DNA of 64,000 nt from Drosophila miranda (lineage: Eukaryota > Arthropoda > Insecta > Diptera > Drosophilidae): positions 10,522,001 through 10,586,000 of the forward strand of contig NC_046676.1 of NCBI RefSeq assembly GCF_003369915.1, written 5' to 3'. The notes below the pieces were generated by a model that had not been told where the DNA came from, did no database searches, and was given only the letters and a program-made list of their open reading frames with translations. Below, piece by piece: positions 11,836 through 24,900 of this stretch. Every line of letters begins with the position of its first letter. Positions within the stretch are counted from its first letter, which is position 1. The translations under genes were made by a program, and so were the position numbers.

Positions 11836-14800
11836 TCATCTGATTCCACAGGACACACACAGCTTGGCCGCACCGATGCAGTCGTCGTGACAGAAGGCTC
11901 CGCACTGCTGGCAAATAACCATTGCGTTCAGCGAGCAGGCGCAATTGTTGGCCGTTGCTGTTGCAGCCTCGCTGCCCGGCGGTGTGTTCTCCCCACTTTG
12001 ACGCAGCTGCAGCAGAGGATGCACGGCATGTTGTTGCGGCTGTTGCAGCGGTGGCTGCTGTTGCTGAATGACTGTTGGCGTGGCCGCGGTTGGTGCTGCG
12101 GCTGTGGTCACTATGTAGTTGTTGCCGGCGGCTGCTTCCATGAGAGCGGCGGTGGCGGCTGTTGAATTGTTATTGCTGCCATCGATGTATGTGATGTTGG
12201 TGGATCCTGCCAAGAAAAGGAATTCGATACATGAAACACTGAAGCAAAGGGATTCTCATGTGGATTACATACTTACTAACAAATTATAATTTCTATAAAA
12301 ATATAAACAAGTTTTAGAGGCCTTTCAAAGCTGAATGAACCCCTGATGAGACATGCAAGTAATCTATCTATCCATACAATCAAAAAACAGAACCAAAGAC
12401 AGAACCAACCCGTGGCTGGGTCCTAGGGTACGAGTAACTCTAACAAATCTACGCAACAAACTAATGACTGCGTGCCAATTAATCATGGTTTCATGGATTG
12501 AACCCACTCAAGATTGAAGGATGATGGATGAAGGTGATTTGAAAGACGTACCTCGCTAACCACTAATAATACACCAATTTACCTGCAGCGATATTGCGCC
12601 GCACAATATTCGCGGCGGCGCCCACATTGCCAACATTTCCCATCTGCTGATGAAGCTGTTGCTGTTGCTGCTGATGCTGCTGCTGCTGGTGCTGTTGTTG
12701 TTGCAGCTCGTGATTCTGATTGTGATTATGATGGTGATGGTGCAGGACCTCGGTGGCAGTAATTGCTGGCGCCATAACGTTGCCGCTGCCCGCTGTATTA
12801 TCCACCGATGCGGGACGCCCGCGTCCGCCCATTGGCAGGCCATTCAGGCTGTGCAGCGGATTCTGAACGGTGACAAACTGCCAATGCACAATAATCATTA
12901 GATGCATCAATAAGAGAACCGCTTCCAAACACTTACCTGATTCTGATGCAGTGGCGGGGCACTGGACGCCCTGGGCGCCTGATTGTCGGCCGCACCCACA
13001 GTGGCGCGATGCACCAACACGTACTGGCCACTGCCGTTCTGATGGATCAACTGCTCTGGTCCCGCCGGTGGCTGTGGCTGGGTCTGTGCCACTGGCAATG
13101 TCGCCGCCTGCTGTTGCTGTTGCTGCTGCTGCTGGAGTATCTGAAGCTGCTGGGGCGTGGCATTGGCCGCTCCAGGTCCCGGACTAAACACATGACGTAT
13201 CAGTGTGTTGGGTGACGGCTTCCTCTGGACATATTTCTTACGCGGAAAGCCGCTCATGCGAGGACCAATGACCTGCAGACGACACAAATTGTTGATTGAA
13301 AATGGTCTCAAAAGGAAATTTAAATAAATATTCACCTTGTACACTCCCGGACGTCCAACGCCCATCAAATTGGGCGGCAGGCCGGCTGGCAGGGCTCCAG
13401 TGGCAGCTGCTCCTCCAACCAGCAGTTCCTCCGGCTTTAGCATATTCTGAATGGGAGCTGCCGCCGCGGGTGCGACGACCACATTCGCGGAAACCGCCGT
13501 CATGTTCGACAAGGGTGTGGCAGCCACAGTCGACACATTCGACACATTCAGCGGGCTGCTCACAGGTGTTGCCGTTGTGGTCACTACCGTTGGCTGCTGA
13601 TGCTGGTTGAGTATGGCCGCGGGGGGACGCAGCTGTGCTTTTAGATTCTCACGATTTGGACTATTCTGGATGACGGCTTGGCATATTTGATAGCTTCGCT
13701 CGAGATTAACGGCCCCTGGGGGCAGCCTATTGCTGGTGGCCTTGCGTCCCTTGCCCGTCGGCATCTTCGGTTGCAATCGCTGCTGGGCAATGGTCGTCGG
13801 CACACCCGAGGGAGGCAGCGTTTTCATCGTTAGAACGCTTGGCAATGTCGGCAACTGCTGCATATTGCTATTGTGATTGGACAGCTGCTGCTGGGGATGC
13901 TGAAGGGGCTGCGACTGCTGTTGAGGCACTGCTACTGATGTTGCTACGGAGGGCGGTGGCGGCTGGGGCTGGGGCTGTGGCTGTGGCTGTGGCGCGGCTG
14001 TTACGGCAACAACATTAGCATAGGCGGACGGAATTGTTGTGGTGTTTGCTGTTGCTGCTGCCGTAATGGGTAACGCACTGGCGGTGGGCCGCGTCATGGA
14101 AATAATATTCAATGGCTTGGCTATAAATTTGGGCTGCGCTGCTGCGGGGACAACAGTCTGCTGCTGCTGTTGCTGTTGCTGCTGCTGTTGGAGCAGATTG
14201 TTGTTGGCGGCTTGAGCCATCAGCTGCCGCTGATGGAGCTGCGCCTGTTGCAGGGCAAATTGCTGTAGCTGCTGCTTCTGTTGCACTGCCTGCTGCTGCT
14301 GTTGCTCAAGTTGCTGCTGCTGTTGCTGGGCGATCAAGTTGGGCGACAAAAACTGTTGTGTTCCATTGCGTAGCGTTACAGGCAGAGTTTTGGCCAAAGC
14401 ATTGCTACTCGTCGCCTGCTGTTGCTGCTGCTGTTGCTGTGCGGCCGCTGCTTGCAGTGTGAATTGCTGAAGAAGCTGCTGCTGCTGCTGATGTTGCTGC
14501 TGGTGTTGACGTTGCTGCTGCTGTTGCAACAGAAAGTTGCCAATAATCTGACCATTGGAATCAACCAGAATCTGGCGTTGCTGTGGCGCAACCGCTGGAG
14601 CATTCTGCTGTGGCTGCATCGGCTGATTGAGGCTCAGATTGTTGCTGCTGTCGTTGCTGTTGCTGCTGTTGGTGATCACGGTGCTGGATACCTCCATTTC
14701 GGCAGCTGACATGGGCACGGCTTCGCTCAGAATCTCCTGCGTAATCTGGAAAGACACCAAATGGTATCAGAAGATTCAAGTGGCTCTATAAACTTTGTCG

Positions 14801-17800
14801 TGTAACTCACCTCGTTCCCGTACTCGGTGTGGGCCTGTGGCAAAAACGAATGCTGTGGCAAATGCACTACATCCTGGATATGCACATGCTGTCGCTGCCG
14901 TTGCTGCTGCCGTTGCTGCTGCTGCTGCTCTTGTTGCTGCTGCTGCTGTTCCTCTTGATGCTGCTGCAATTTGTCCACTATTTGCCGCACTGCATCACTG
15001 TCCTCGTCGTTCATGGCTTCCAGCATCTGCTGTTCCTGCTGATCATCGTCGATACACTCAACGAGATCGTCGTCCTCTTCCTCCACCTCATCGCTCTCGT
15101 TGAGGAACTCCTGACACGCATCATCATCGATGACTTCTTCCTTGACGACCTCCATCAGATTGATAGCCTCATGATTCAGTTGCTGCTCCCTCGCTGCTTG
15201 GGAGCTTCTTTGGGGCGTTGCTGCCATCAGCTTAATGTCACCAAAGTTCCAATCGTGCTGGACATGCTGATACATTTCGCTCGAGTTTAACTCCACAGAT
15301 GGCTGCTGGTGTTGCTGCTGCTGTTGCAACGTGACCACCGAGGAGAGCATAGCCTGGACATCGGCCAGAGTTGACCCTGCCGCTGAGGACAGCGACAATG
15401 GGGCTGTTGATGATACTCCTACTGCTGCTACTGATGTTGTCGACGTTGCTGACGCGTTGGTGGTGGCCGCCGTTACAGTGGCCGGCATGGAGCTGGAATT
15501 ACTGCTCGAGCACGATGATGACAGTGAAGCGGATGAGGAGGATGTAAAGCTAGTGGACGTGATCGAGCTTGGTGGAGTCGAGCTGCAAATCGAGCTGGGT
15601 ATGGCCACTGAACACATGGGCGAGTCATCCAGCTTAATGCAGTGCTGCTCCTCCTCCAGTTTGAGTGCCGAATGCGCCACTGTGCATGCAACGAAAAGAG
15701 GAAAGCAATATAGTTTATATTTAGTTTAAAGGCTATGGTGGCATTATGTATTACTGTTGGACGATGACGATGATGTGTAGAAGGTGTGATTGATGTCTGT
15801 ATGATGGTTGTGGAAATATGCTGAACATGAACGAACACAAGGGAAAAACATTAGTCGGGTGGGTATAATAAGGTGGAGGGGCAAGTCCCCTAAGCGCTGA
15901 ACAGTAATCAAAAGATGGCTCACCATGATCGATGGTATCTGCAAACACGAAATCATGGCTGGCTCCTGATGCTGCTGCTGCCACTTCCGCTGCTGCTGCC
16001 GTTGTGTGATCTACCTCATTAGACGCATCCAATGGCCCTTTGGTAACTAGCTCCACGCTCTCCAAATAGCTTTCAAAGTCATTGACCTCCGCCTCGGGAT
16101 TGTCTGGCGGTGTGACGGCCGCTGTGGCTACTGCCAGTGCAGTGGCGTTCGCGGCTTCAAGCTCCACCATGTCCTGATGATCAATGGAAATGAACTCTTC
16201 ATTGCACTCGGATGGCTCGATTTTATCACAGGTACTGTTGATAATTGGCTGCTGCTGCTGTTGTTGTCGCTCCTCATTGATTCTTGTTGCAGTTATCTTC
16301 GTTGTGGCATGATCCACCACATCCTTATTGAGGGTGGGCAGGGGCGGCGACGGTGCAGTGGCAACGACAGCATTCCCTGACGACGAATAAGGAACAAACG
16401 GAGCTTCGATTTTCATCAGTTTGCTCTCCTTGGATGTGCTCGGCAGCACCTCATTGGGATCATCATCGTCATCGTCTAGTATTATTGTTGGTGTCGGCTT
16501 GCGACGCGATGGGCTGCTCGACGGACGTTTGAGGATGCGACGCTGTTGCTCTGTCCCTACTAAGCTATTCTGACTGCAACTAGTCTCAGGCGGAGCTGTT
16601 GTTGTTCTTCCTGCAGCTGCTGCTGCTGGTACGCTAGTGTTTGCTGCTGCTGCTGCTGCTGCGGCTGCTGTTGTCGTTTCGCACTTTGTGCTCTGAAAGA
16701 GTGGAAAGGTCAGAGTACAGTTCAAAGCGCAGAGAGATCTCCGATCCAATCATTGCTTACCAAATCAAATTTCAGTTCAGTCTCATTATCACATGTTGCT
16801 TGTTGCTTTTGCTGCTGCTTTTGCTGTTGCTGTTGCTGTTGCTGTTGCGTTGTCGCTGGTGGTTTGGGCTCACTCTTAATGGTTGTCGTCCGATGCTTCT
16901 CCTTTTCGATCTCCAGCTTCAGCTTGCCAACTGTGGTGGGCATACCCGATGCATTCCTCGCATTCTTCTCCCCCCAATAGGGCTCAAAGTGCTTCAGTTT
17001 CCACGGATCAAGCTTGTTCTTCTCGCGCTCCGCCTCCGTCTTAAGCTTCAGCTGGTTCTCGGGCGTGAATTCTCCTTCGCTCAATCGCTCCCGCCACTCC
17101 AGACAGGCGCGGGCAAAGAATTCATTGTTCAGGCATGACGCAGTTAGTCGAATGGCCTCAGAGGTGGAGCTCCCACTGACACTGACACTGCCACTGCCGC
17201 AGGCACCACTACTGCTTGGCTGATCTAGTCCATGCGGCGGCAAGAACTGTGGCTCCACAACGCTGGCCTCACGATCGACACTGGGCAACAGCTGAATGAG
17301 ATTGTATTGATATAGCGGGGGCAGCAGCGAGAACGTCTGCTTGTTCAGCAACGCCCTCAGATTGGTGGATGCCAATATGGAGTCCGGTGTCTCCAGATCG
17401 ATTTTTCCGTCCTTTGTTTGCTCGATTTGCGCTGCTGTTGTCAGCTTCTTGTTGCTGCGACGTCGCGGCTTCACGCTGAATCCGGGTATGGAGGCCAGCA
17501 CCTCGCGCATCGTTGAGGCCTGCGAGGAGGAGGCACCTTTGCTGCCCGGCGACGTGGTGGCTGCATTTGCAGCCTGGGCTGCTGCTTCGGCTGCTGCTGC
17601 TGCTTCGGCGGCCACCGCCGCGGCTGCAGCTGCCTTCGCCTGCTGTTGCTGCTGGATGCGTCGACTGCTGAACATGCGTGCGGGAGGAGCTGAATTGGAG
17701 GCAGTATGTGGGACCAGCGATGTCAGTCCTGGCATTGCCGCTGGCAGAGGATCTTCACTTGGCGCCATAGACTTTTTCTCAAGTGTTATGGGTTTCACGA

Positions 17801-18124
17801 TTATGCGCGGCAGGTGACGTCTAAGGTGGAAAGGAAAGAAGTCGGTATATGAGCATTTTGTTTTGGCACAACAATCAAATGGCAAACTAACCTGAGACTA
17901 TGCGAGTGCTTGGTCGTTGGGGACACCACCTCCGTATGCTCCAGCGCCAGCGGATCCTTTTCATCATCGTCCACGAGATTCACATGCGCCGTGGCTTCCA
18001 TTATCAATGGCGGCACAATAATCGTTTGCTGATGTTGCATCTGCAGTTCTGCTTGTGGAATGAGAAGTTGTTGCTTTTGCTGATGCTGCGACGCTGTCGT
18101 CGTGTCCGGCGTAATGGTTTTCAT
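11836..18124 (-). CDS. Asx: Additional sex combs, PR-DUB subunit
   Basis: Eight coding exons: 17892-18124, 16761-17820, 15924-16692, 14811-15679, 13336-14745, 12937-13272, 12583-12877 and 11836-12206. Phases match at every junction and give 1780 aa. The start [13 protein letters not shown] fits fly Asx as I remember it. The DEUBAD/ASXH domain spans about residues 219-335 ([18 protein letters not shown] to [15 protein letters not shown]) and includes the NEF motif (NNEFFARA). The C-terminus is the short cysteine-rich PHD finger ([15 protein letters not shown], then CHDDC and CVSCGIR). Asx binds the deubiquitinase Calypso and switches on removal of ubiquitin from histone H2A lysine 118, keeping Hox genes under Polycomb control. 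Between the domains lie long glutamine tracts (near 14160-14200, 14410-14560 and 14910-14960) and alanine and serine runs, which probably account for the extra length over D. melanogaster. Confidence 0.95.
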
Positions 18125-18238
18125 TGCTTATCTGTCTCTCTCTCTCACTGCTCGAAACTATTTACAGCCAAATCTTCACAGAGGGTTTGCTATCTATTCT
18201 ATGTCCATGTTCCATCAGGCCAGTTTCTTCCGCACATA
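18125..18238 (-). other. Asx: Predicted Asx 5' UTR segment with upstream acceptor
   Basis: Directly upstream of the Asx ATG the minus strand shows a good acceptor, a pyrimidine-rich run ending TTGATTTTCAG, with the exon starting at 18238. The stretch 18125-18238 would then be 5' UTR and the transcription start would lie farther upstream. No transcript evidence is available here. Confidence 0.45.
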
Positions 18239-21200
18239 CTGAAAATCAAATTGAGAAAGGGAAAAGTCAGTGTCGGGTATCGGGCCTCGGTCTTCGGTTT
18301 ACGTCTATCTGTGCAGCGGCAACAGCTGACAGGCGGCAGGAGGGGCTTTTGCGTTTGCCCTTGATTGGTTTTAAATCAAATCAATTTGCAGCACCGGAAG
18401 AGAAATTATCGGAAGGGCAGAAGAGCAGGCTCTGCGGTAGAAAAATGTGGGGCTGTACACTGCCCCCCTCCTCCATCCAAGGGTACCGCAAAGGGGAATA
18501 GAAATTTTCCATTTCCCCCAAACAGCGATGTGGGTGTATGTAAAGTGAATCGGGGGCAGGGCATTCTACTAACCTGACCAGCAGTATTGTCCATTTTAAG
18601 GCAAAGCGAGAGCCTTTCTGTATAATTTTAACGTTGCGCCCTTTGTATATGTACTTCCATCTGTGTATTTTCGTGTCTATGTGTGTGTGTGTGTGTATGT
18701 CCGCTGGTTTGTTTAGGTGTGTATGTGTGTATATGGATATATTTAATCAGATTGCGGTTCCACGTATTTCCTATATACTTCCGATATCTTATTTGGTCTC
18801 TTTTTTACAGTAATTTTTCCTCTTTCGTTGCCTAAAAACCAACAACAATAAAAACAACAATGTTACTACAACAACAAGAAACGGTTAAGCAGAGTTGTTT
18901 TTTTCCTCCCGCACATACACTCGCACACACACGGTCAGGCACACGCATACACTAACGCGCAGTAAGCACGTAGAAAATTACTGCCTTTGGCCACGATTAG
19001 AAGAGTACTTTGGGGTTTTTCTATTCTCCCATATATTGCAAGACGGGGATAGTGCCTTCCACCTTTATCTATTGCACATTGTATGGCCACTGCTGCAATA
19101 AACGGTCACTGAATTAAATATTGAATGGGGGGAAATGTGAATGCCAAACACACAAACAAAAGCAAAGCAGCTACAAAATGATTCTTTTCTAGCTGACTAT
19201 GACGGTCTCTTTCTGGTACAAGTGTTCGGCCTGGCGGCCAGCGGCTGTCCTTTTCGTACACGCTGCTACGCAGAAAACCTTTGCGTGCAATTGAATGAAA
19301 CTAATTTATTTACATCACATAATTGCACACTAAGCACACACTAGATCACTTTAGTTATCGCATTTAAGGTTACAGGTTGCGTTTGTGAACAGTTTTAAAC
19401 ATATCATATGTAATTTTTAGTTTAAATACGGACCAAAAACAACTATTAGTATTTTAACGCGGAATCAGTATTACCATAATTTTGCTATCGAGTATGTTTG
19501 GTTAATACCGAAATATACCGTCTCATTTTAAAAATATGCAGTAAATAGGGCAACCCTATCTACAGTCATGGTAGATTTAAAGAAGGTAGGGTTAAAAAAC
19601 TCAGGTGGCAGACTGATTTTAGGTTGCTAATAATTGTTACACTTGGCTTGTTTCCCAGAGGGCAATGCCGGCTAGCTGTCGACCCCAGGGCTGGGTAGTT
19701 CCCCTTGCCCGCCAAATGTAGACAAAAAAGGAGACATACTACTTCTCGGGACATCAAAACTAACAACAACCTAACAACAACAAAGAAAATCATAAACAGA
19801 CGGCTATCAAGTGGGTGAAGCTTGGGTGTTATCACTTCGCGCGCCCGCCCTACCTGTGACCAAACACAACGTTCATTTTGGCCACCCTCTGCTGGAACGG
19901 TAACGGCTGGCCTAATCCGTGGCTTACGCCACGCGTCCTCCCTCTATTTTAAATTTAATGCATCATGCTTCAATATATATCCAAGCTTTAATAATCGTAA
20001 ATTGACAATTTCATCTTTCTCATTAATAAATAGCTATACTCAAAATTATCACTAACCACTAAGAAACACCAAAACGTTCGACACACAGGCAAACAAGGGA
20101 ATAACTGCTGAAATTTCGTTCAACCAACAGGGATACCCTCACCCATACGTAATGGAATATGTGTAGATGAGTGGATCCAGTTTTACGGGAGTTAATTTAA
20201 CTCGGGCCCCTACGGAGACTTAACCTACCAAGAGCTCTTGTTAAGGGTCCCCGGGACATAAACAATAAACAATATTTTTCCACAAATCGCTCGACCAAAT
20301 ACGGTGGACTGATGGGACCCCCGCGTCACCCACTAAGGGTTAATCTTCTGGCACTGAACAGCTGATCGCAGATTTAGGTTCGTGAAAGGTGTTGGTGTTT
20401 TTACATATTTTTTTTCAATGTACGTTAAACGGTTTAAGCTAATACTAATTACTAAATAAAGGACAACACACGGAACAAAATAACATTTAATGTGGAACGG
20501 TGTTTGGAGTGCGGATTATGTTTTTTTTCTTTAAGTTCAAACGACGTGGGCGATCGCTGGCCGTGGCCGGGTCAGCCCTAAATTTATATGGGCCCGTGTA
20601 TACGTGTGCGCGTGTGTGTGTGTGTGAATAGGGTTTCGGGGTTTTTACTTGGTGAATGAGACCAAACGTGTGGCACGCACTGGAAGGCGATGCAACGATC
20701 GTGCGGGGGGGGTAGAATCGCCCTGGCAGCTAAATCGTCCTCTTTCACCCTCCCCCTTCACACGTCCCGCGCTACTTGGCTCACACACGCGCAACTGGAA
20801 CGAACTCACTCAGGTTCCGTTGGGCAGTCTTCTTCTCTGCAGTCGACTTTCTCGAACTCCAGTGTCCCTCTCCAGGAAACCTTCTGGCCCGGTTCTGGTG
20901 GCTATATTCCTTGCCGGCTGTTAGTAAAATTTTCTGCATTACAACCTATTTTATCGCCCGCCTTTTCTGTACTCACTTCAAACTTTCTGTTTTAAGCACA
21001 AAATTTCAAATTTCGACGTTACTCCGTCCACGCTCCACGATTTCCATAATCCAATCCACGTTTTCTAATATTTTCACTCCTATTTATCCCTTTTTCCCTT
21101 ACTAATACATATAACTAATCCTATTCTCTTCCTTATATCCCCAGTAACGGCTCCAGCTCCCCCCGATGTCCCATACACCATCGAGCCTCCCTGGACTTCC

Positions 21201-21540
21201 GCTAGATGGCGCGTCGCCCTCAGCCCTGGCCACCTATCGTTCAGGTGGGACTGGAACATAATTAGGAGAATTCTTTGACAAAATCCATTAAAAGCAAGTG
21301 TTTAAATTAAGCCAGTCAAGTAGAAAATAGATTCATTAATTGGATAAAATTATGTGGGCAGGGCTGAGAGATCTAGATAGACAGTAATATTTCACGGAAT
21401 ACACAAATCGAGGGATGTAGAACTTGAATTCGTCAGTATATTTACGGTTTGTTTTTAAAATGAGATTGTATATTTTGGTATATTTCTGAGGGTCGAAATA
21501 AACTAAAACAGACCAGTGCTGCCAGATTTTGAGAGTCACT
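18239..21540. other. Non-coding region between Asx and Cpsf160
   Basis: Asx and Cpsf160 are divergent, so both promoters should lie here or just beyond. Around 19440-19560 there are repeated ATACCG/ATATACCG blocks (TTAATACCGAAATATACCG), resembling a reversed Drosophila core-promoter motif (KTYRGTATWTTT). An AACAGCTGAT E-box-type promoter motif lies at 20357-20366. CA/TG runs occur near 18670-18720, 18905-18960 and 20600-20630. The unusually GC-rich part from about 19820 to 21250 has no long open frame and could be an old insertion, but I could not define its ends or family. Confidence 0.4.
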
Positions 21541-21880
21541 ATAAGCTAGATTAAAGAAAAAAATTAAGATAGAATAAGCTAAAAATAAAAAATAGCTTAA
21601 AAGTAAGCTAACCATAAACACACATCAAAATAATGGATAATTTAAATTGATCGATATATGCTATGGCCGAGTGCTCAGCAAAGTACAAACAAACCGCAAA
21701 CAAACCGTAACAAATATTACAGTTACAATAAACAAATTGTTTTGTACTAAATGATTTTTAGCTAAAATAAGCTAAATGAACTCTTAAATAAGCTAGATTT
21801 CCACTATAAGCATTTCAATTATTTTTCAAGCTATTTTGTTTTAAAATAAGCCAAATCTAGCTTTAAATAAGCTGAAATGA
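21541..21880. repeat. AT-rich cluster of AATAAGCTA-like motifs
   Basis: The motif (A)ATAAGCTA, with close variants on both strands, recurs about eight times, for example at 21541, 21574, 21607, 21767, 21787, 21845 and 21866, interrupted by ordinary sequence around 21620-21755. The cluster ends about 70 bp upstream of the Cpsf160 ATG. It may be a decayed simple repeat or element; no function is implied by the sequence alone. Confidence 0.5.
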
Positions 21881-21949
21881 CAGCCCGGCAATTTGTTTAG
21901 GAAAATAATGTTTAATTTATTGCTGTGCAGAAGAAGAAACCGCGACTCG

Positions 21950-24900
21950 ATGTTCTCCATGTGCAAGCAAACCCACCCCGCCACGTCGGTGGAGTTCGCC
22001 ATCTCGTGCCGGTTCTTCAACAACCTCGAGGAGAACCTCGTTGTGGCCGGCGCCAACATGCTGAAGGTGTACCGCATCTCGCCAAATGTGGAGGCGGGGC
22101 AGCGCCAGAAGCTCAATCCCAACGAGATGCGCATTGCCCCGAAGATGCGGCTCGAGTGCCTGGCCACATACTTTCTCTACGGCAATGTGATGTCTCTGCA
22201 GTGCGTCTCCCTGGCGGGCGCCATGCAGGATGCTCTCCTGGTTAGCTTCAAGGATGCGAAGCTGTCGGTGCTTCAGCACGACCCGGACACATACGCCCTA
22301 AAGACACTATCGCTGCACTACTTCGAGGAGGAGGACATCCGGGGTGGCTGGACGGGTCGCTACTTTGTGCCGGTGGTGCGCGTGGACCCGGACGCCCGCT
22401 GTGCTGTCATGCTGGTCTACGGCAAACGACTGGTGGTGCTGCCCTTCCGCAAGGACAACAGTCTGGACGAGATCGAGCTGACGGACGTGAAGCCCTTCAA
22501 GAAGGCACCCACAGCAATGGTCTCGAGGACGCCCATCATGGCCTCCTACCTGATAACCCTCAAAGAACTGGACGAGAAGATTGACAACGTCCTGGATATA
22601 CAGTTCCTGCACGGCTACTACGAGCCTACGCTCCTGATTCTCTACGAACCGGTGCGCACCTGCTCGGGCCGCATCAAAGTACGCTCCGACACCTGCGTCT
22701 TGGTGGCCATCTCCCTGAACATTCAGCAGCGCGTCCATCCGATTATATGGACAGTGAATAGTCTGCCCTTCGACTGCTTTCAGGTTTGTTCCCCCAACAG
22801 CATAATTTGGGCCGAAAGTTAATCTCCAGCCCTTTGCTCCAATCCCCAGGTTTATCCGATTCAGAAGCCCATTGGCGGCTGTCTGGTGATGACTGTGAAT
22901 GCCGTGATCTACCTCAACCAGAGTGTACCGCCGTATGGCGTCAGCCTGAACAGCTCGGCGGACAACAGCACCAGCTTCCCCCTCAAGCCCCAGGATGGTG
23001 TGCGGATCAGCCTGGATTGCGCCAATTTCGCCTTCATTGATGTGGACAAGCTGGTGATCTCGCTGCGCACGGGCGAGCTCTATGTGCTGACTCTTTGCGT
23101 GGACTCCATGCGTACTGTGAGGAATTTCCACTTTCACAAAGCGGCCGCCAGTGTCCTGACCAGCTGCATTTGCGTCTGCCACTCGGAGTACATTTTCCTG
23201 GGCTCTCGGTTGGGCAATTCCCTGTTGCTGCACTTCACCGAAGAGGATCAGAGCACGGTCATCACGCTGGATGTGGATGCGGAACAACAAGCAGAGCAGC
23301 AGGAGGATCAGGACATCGAGGAGGTTTACGATGTGGACCAAATTGAATTGGCTGCCCCTCAAGCCAAGTCCCGACGGATCGAAGACGAGGAACTGGAGGT
23401 GTGTAGGACAGGATATAAGGATATAATTAAGCGATTTCCCTTGAAATTATCCTCTGATTTGTATTCCTTTAGGTCTATGGCTCGGGGGCCAAGGCTTCGG
23501 TTCTCCAGCTGCGCAAATTCATCTTCGAGGTCTGCGACAGCCTCATCAATGTGGCGCCCATCAATTACATGTGCGCCGGCGAGCGCGTGGAGTTCGAGGA
23601 GGATGGGACCACGCTGCGACCGCATGCGGAGAACCTGCATGACCTGAAGATCGAGCTGGTGGCCGCCACGGGGCACAGTAAAAACGGTGCCCTCTCCGTC
23701 TTTGTGAACTGCATCAATCCGCAGATCATCACCAGCTTCGAGCTGGACGGCTGCCTGGACGTGTGGACGGTGTTCGACGATGCCACAAAGAAGACTTCGC
23801 GGCACGATCAGCACGATTTCATGCTGCTCTCGCAGAGGAACTCCACCCTGGTCCTGCAGACCGGGCAGGAGATCAATGAGATTGAGAATACCGGATTCAC
23901 GGTGAATCAGGCCACCATATTTGTGGGCAATCTCGGCCAGCAGCGGTTCATTGTTCAGGTGAGTGACACAGCCAGCCAGCCTGTCTGCCACTCCTCATGC
24001 AATTCCCCTGTTTCCTCTGCAGGTTACCACACGCCATGTGCGTCTGCTGCAGGGCACTCGCCTCATCCAGAACGTGCCCATCGATGTGGGCTCGCCGGTG
24101 GTGCAGGTGTCCATAGCCGATCCCTATGTGTGCCTGCGTATGCTAAACGGCCAGGTGATCACACTGGCACTGCGCGAGACGCGCGGCTCGCCCCGACTGG
24201 CTATCAACAAGCACACGATCACCAGCTCGCCCGCCGTCGTGGCCATCGCTGCGTACAAGGATCTGTCGGGACTGTTCACGGTCAAGTCGGACGATGTGCT
24301 CAATCTGACGGGGGGCTCGGGCAGCGGCTTTGGCCACAGCTTCGGGGGCTACATGAAGGCGGAGCCCAACATGAAGGTGGAGGATGAGGAGGACCTGCTG
24401 TACGGCGATGCCGGGAATGCCTTCAAGATCAACAGCATGGCGGTCCTGGCCCAGCAATCGAAGCAGAAGAACTCGGACTGGTGGCGCCGACTCCTGGTGC
24501 AGGCAAAGCCCAGCTACTGGCTGGTGGTCTCCCGCAAGAGTGGAACACTCGAGATCTACTCGATGCCAGATATGAAGCTCGTCTACCACATCAATGATGT
24601 GGGCAACGGGGCAATGGTCCTCTCGGATGCCCTGGAGTTCGTTTCGCTCTCATCCAGCACGCAGGAGAACTCCAAGGTGGGCATTGTCCAGTCCTGTATG
24701 CCGCAGCACGCCAACTCCCCGCTGCCCCTCGAACTAAGTCTCGTGGGGCTCGGGCTCAATGGAGAGCGGCCCGTGCTGATGGTGCGCACCCGCGTGGAGC
24801 TGCTCATCTATCAGGTGTTCAGGTATCCCAAGGGCAACCTGAAGATCCGCTTCCGCAAGCTGGAGCAGCTGAATCTGCTGGATCAGCAGCCCTCGCACAT

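Noticed and set aside
19820-21250. GC-rich block between Asx and Cpsf160 as a transposon
   Set aside because: The composition is unusual, but I found no long open frame, convincing terminal repeats or target duplication, so I did not call an element.
22307-23362. Minus-strand open frames of 200-350 codons opposite Cpsf160 and virilizer
   Set aside because: They are shadows of GC-rich coding exons on the plus strand; the plus-strand frames match known proteins with correct splice sites.
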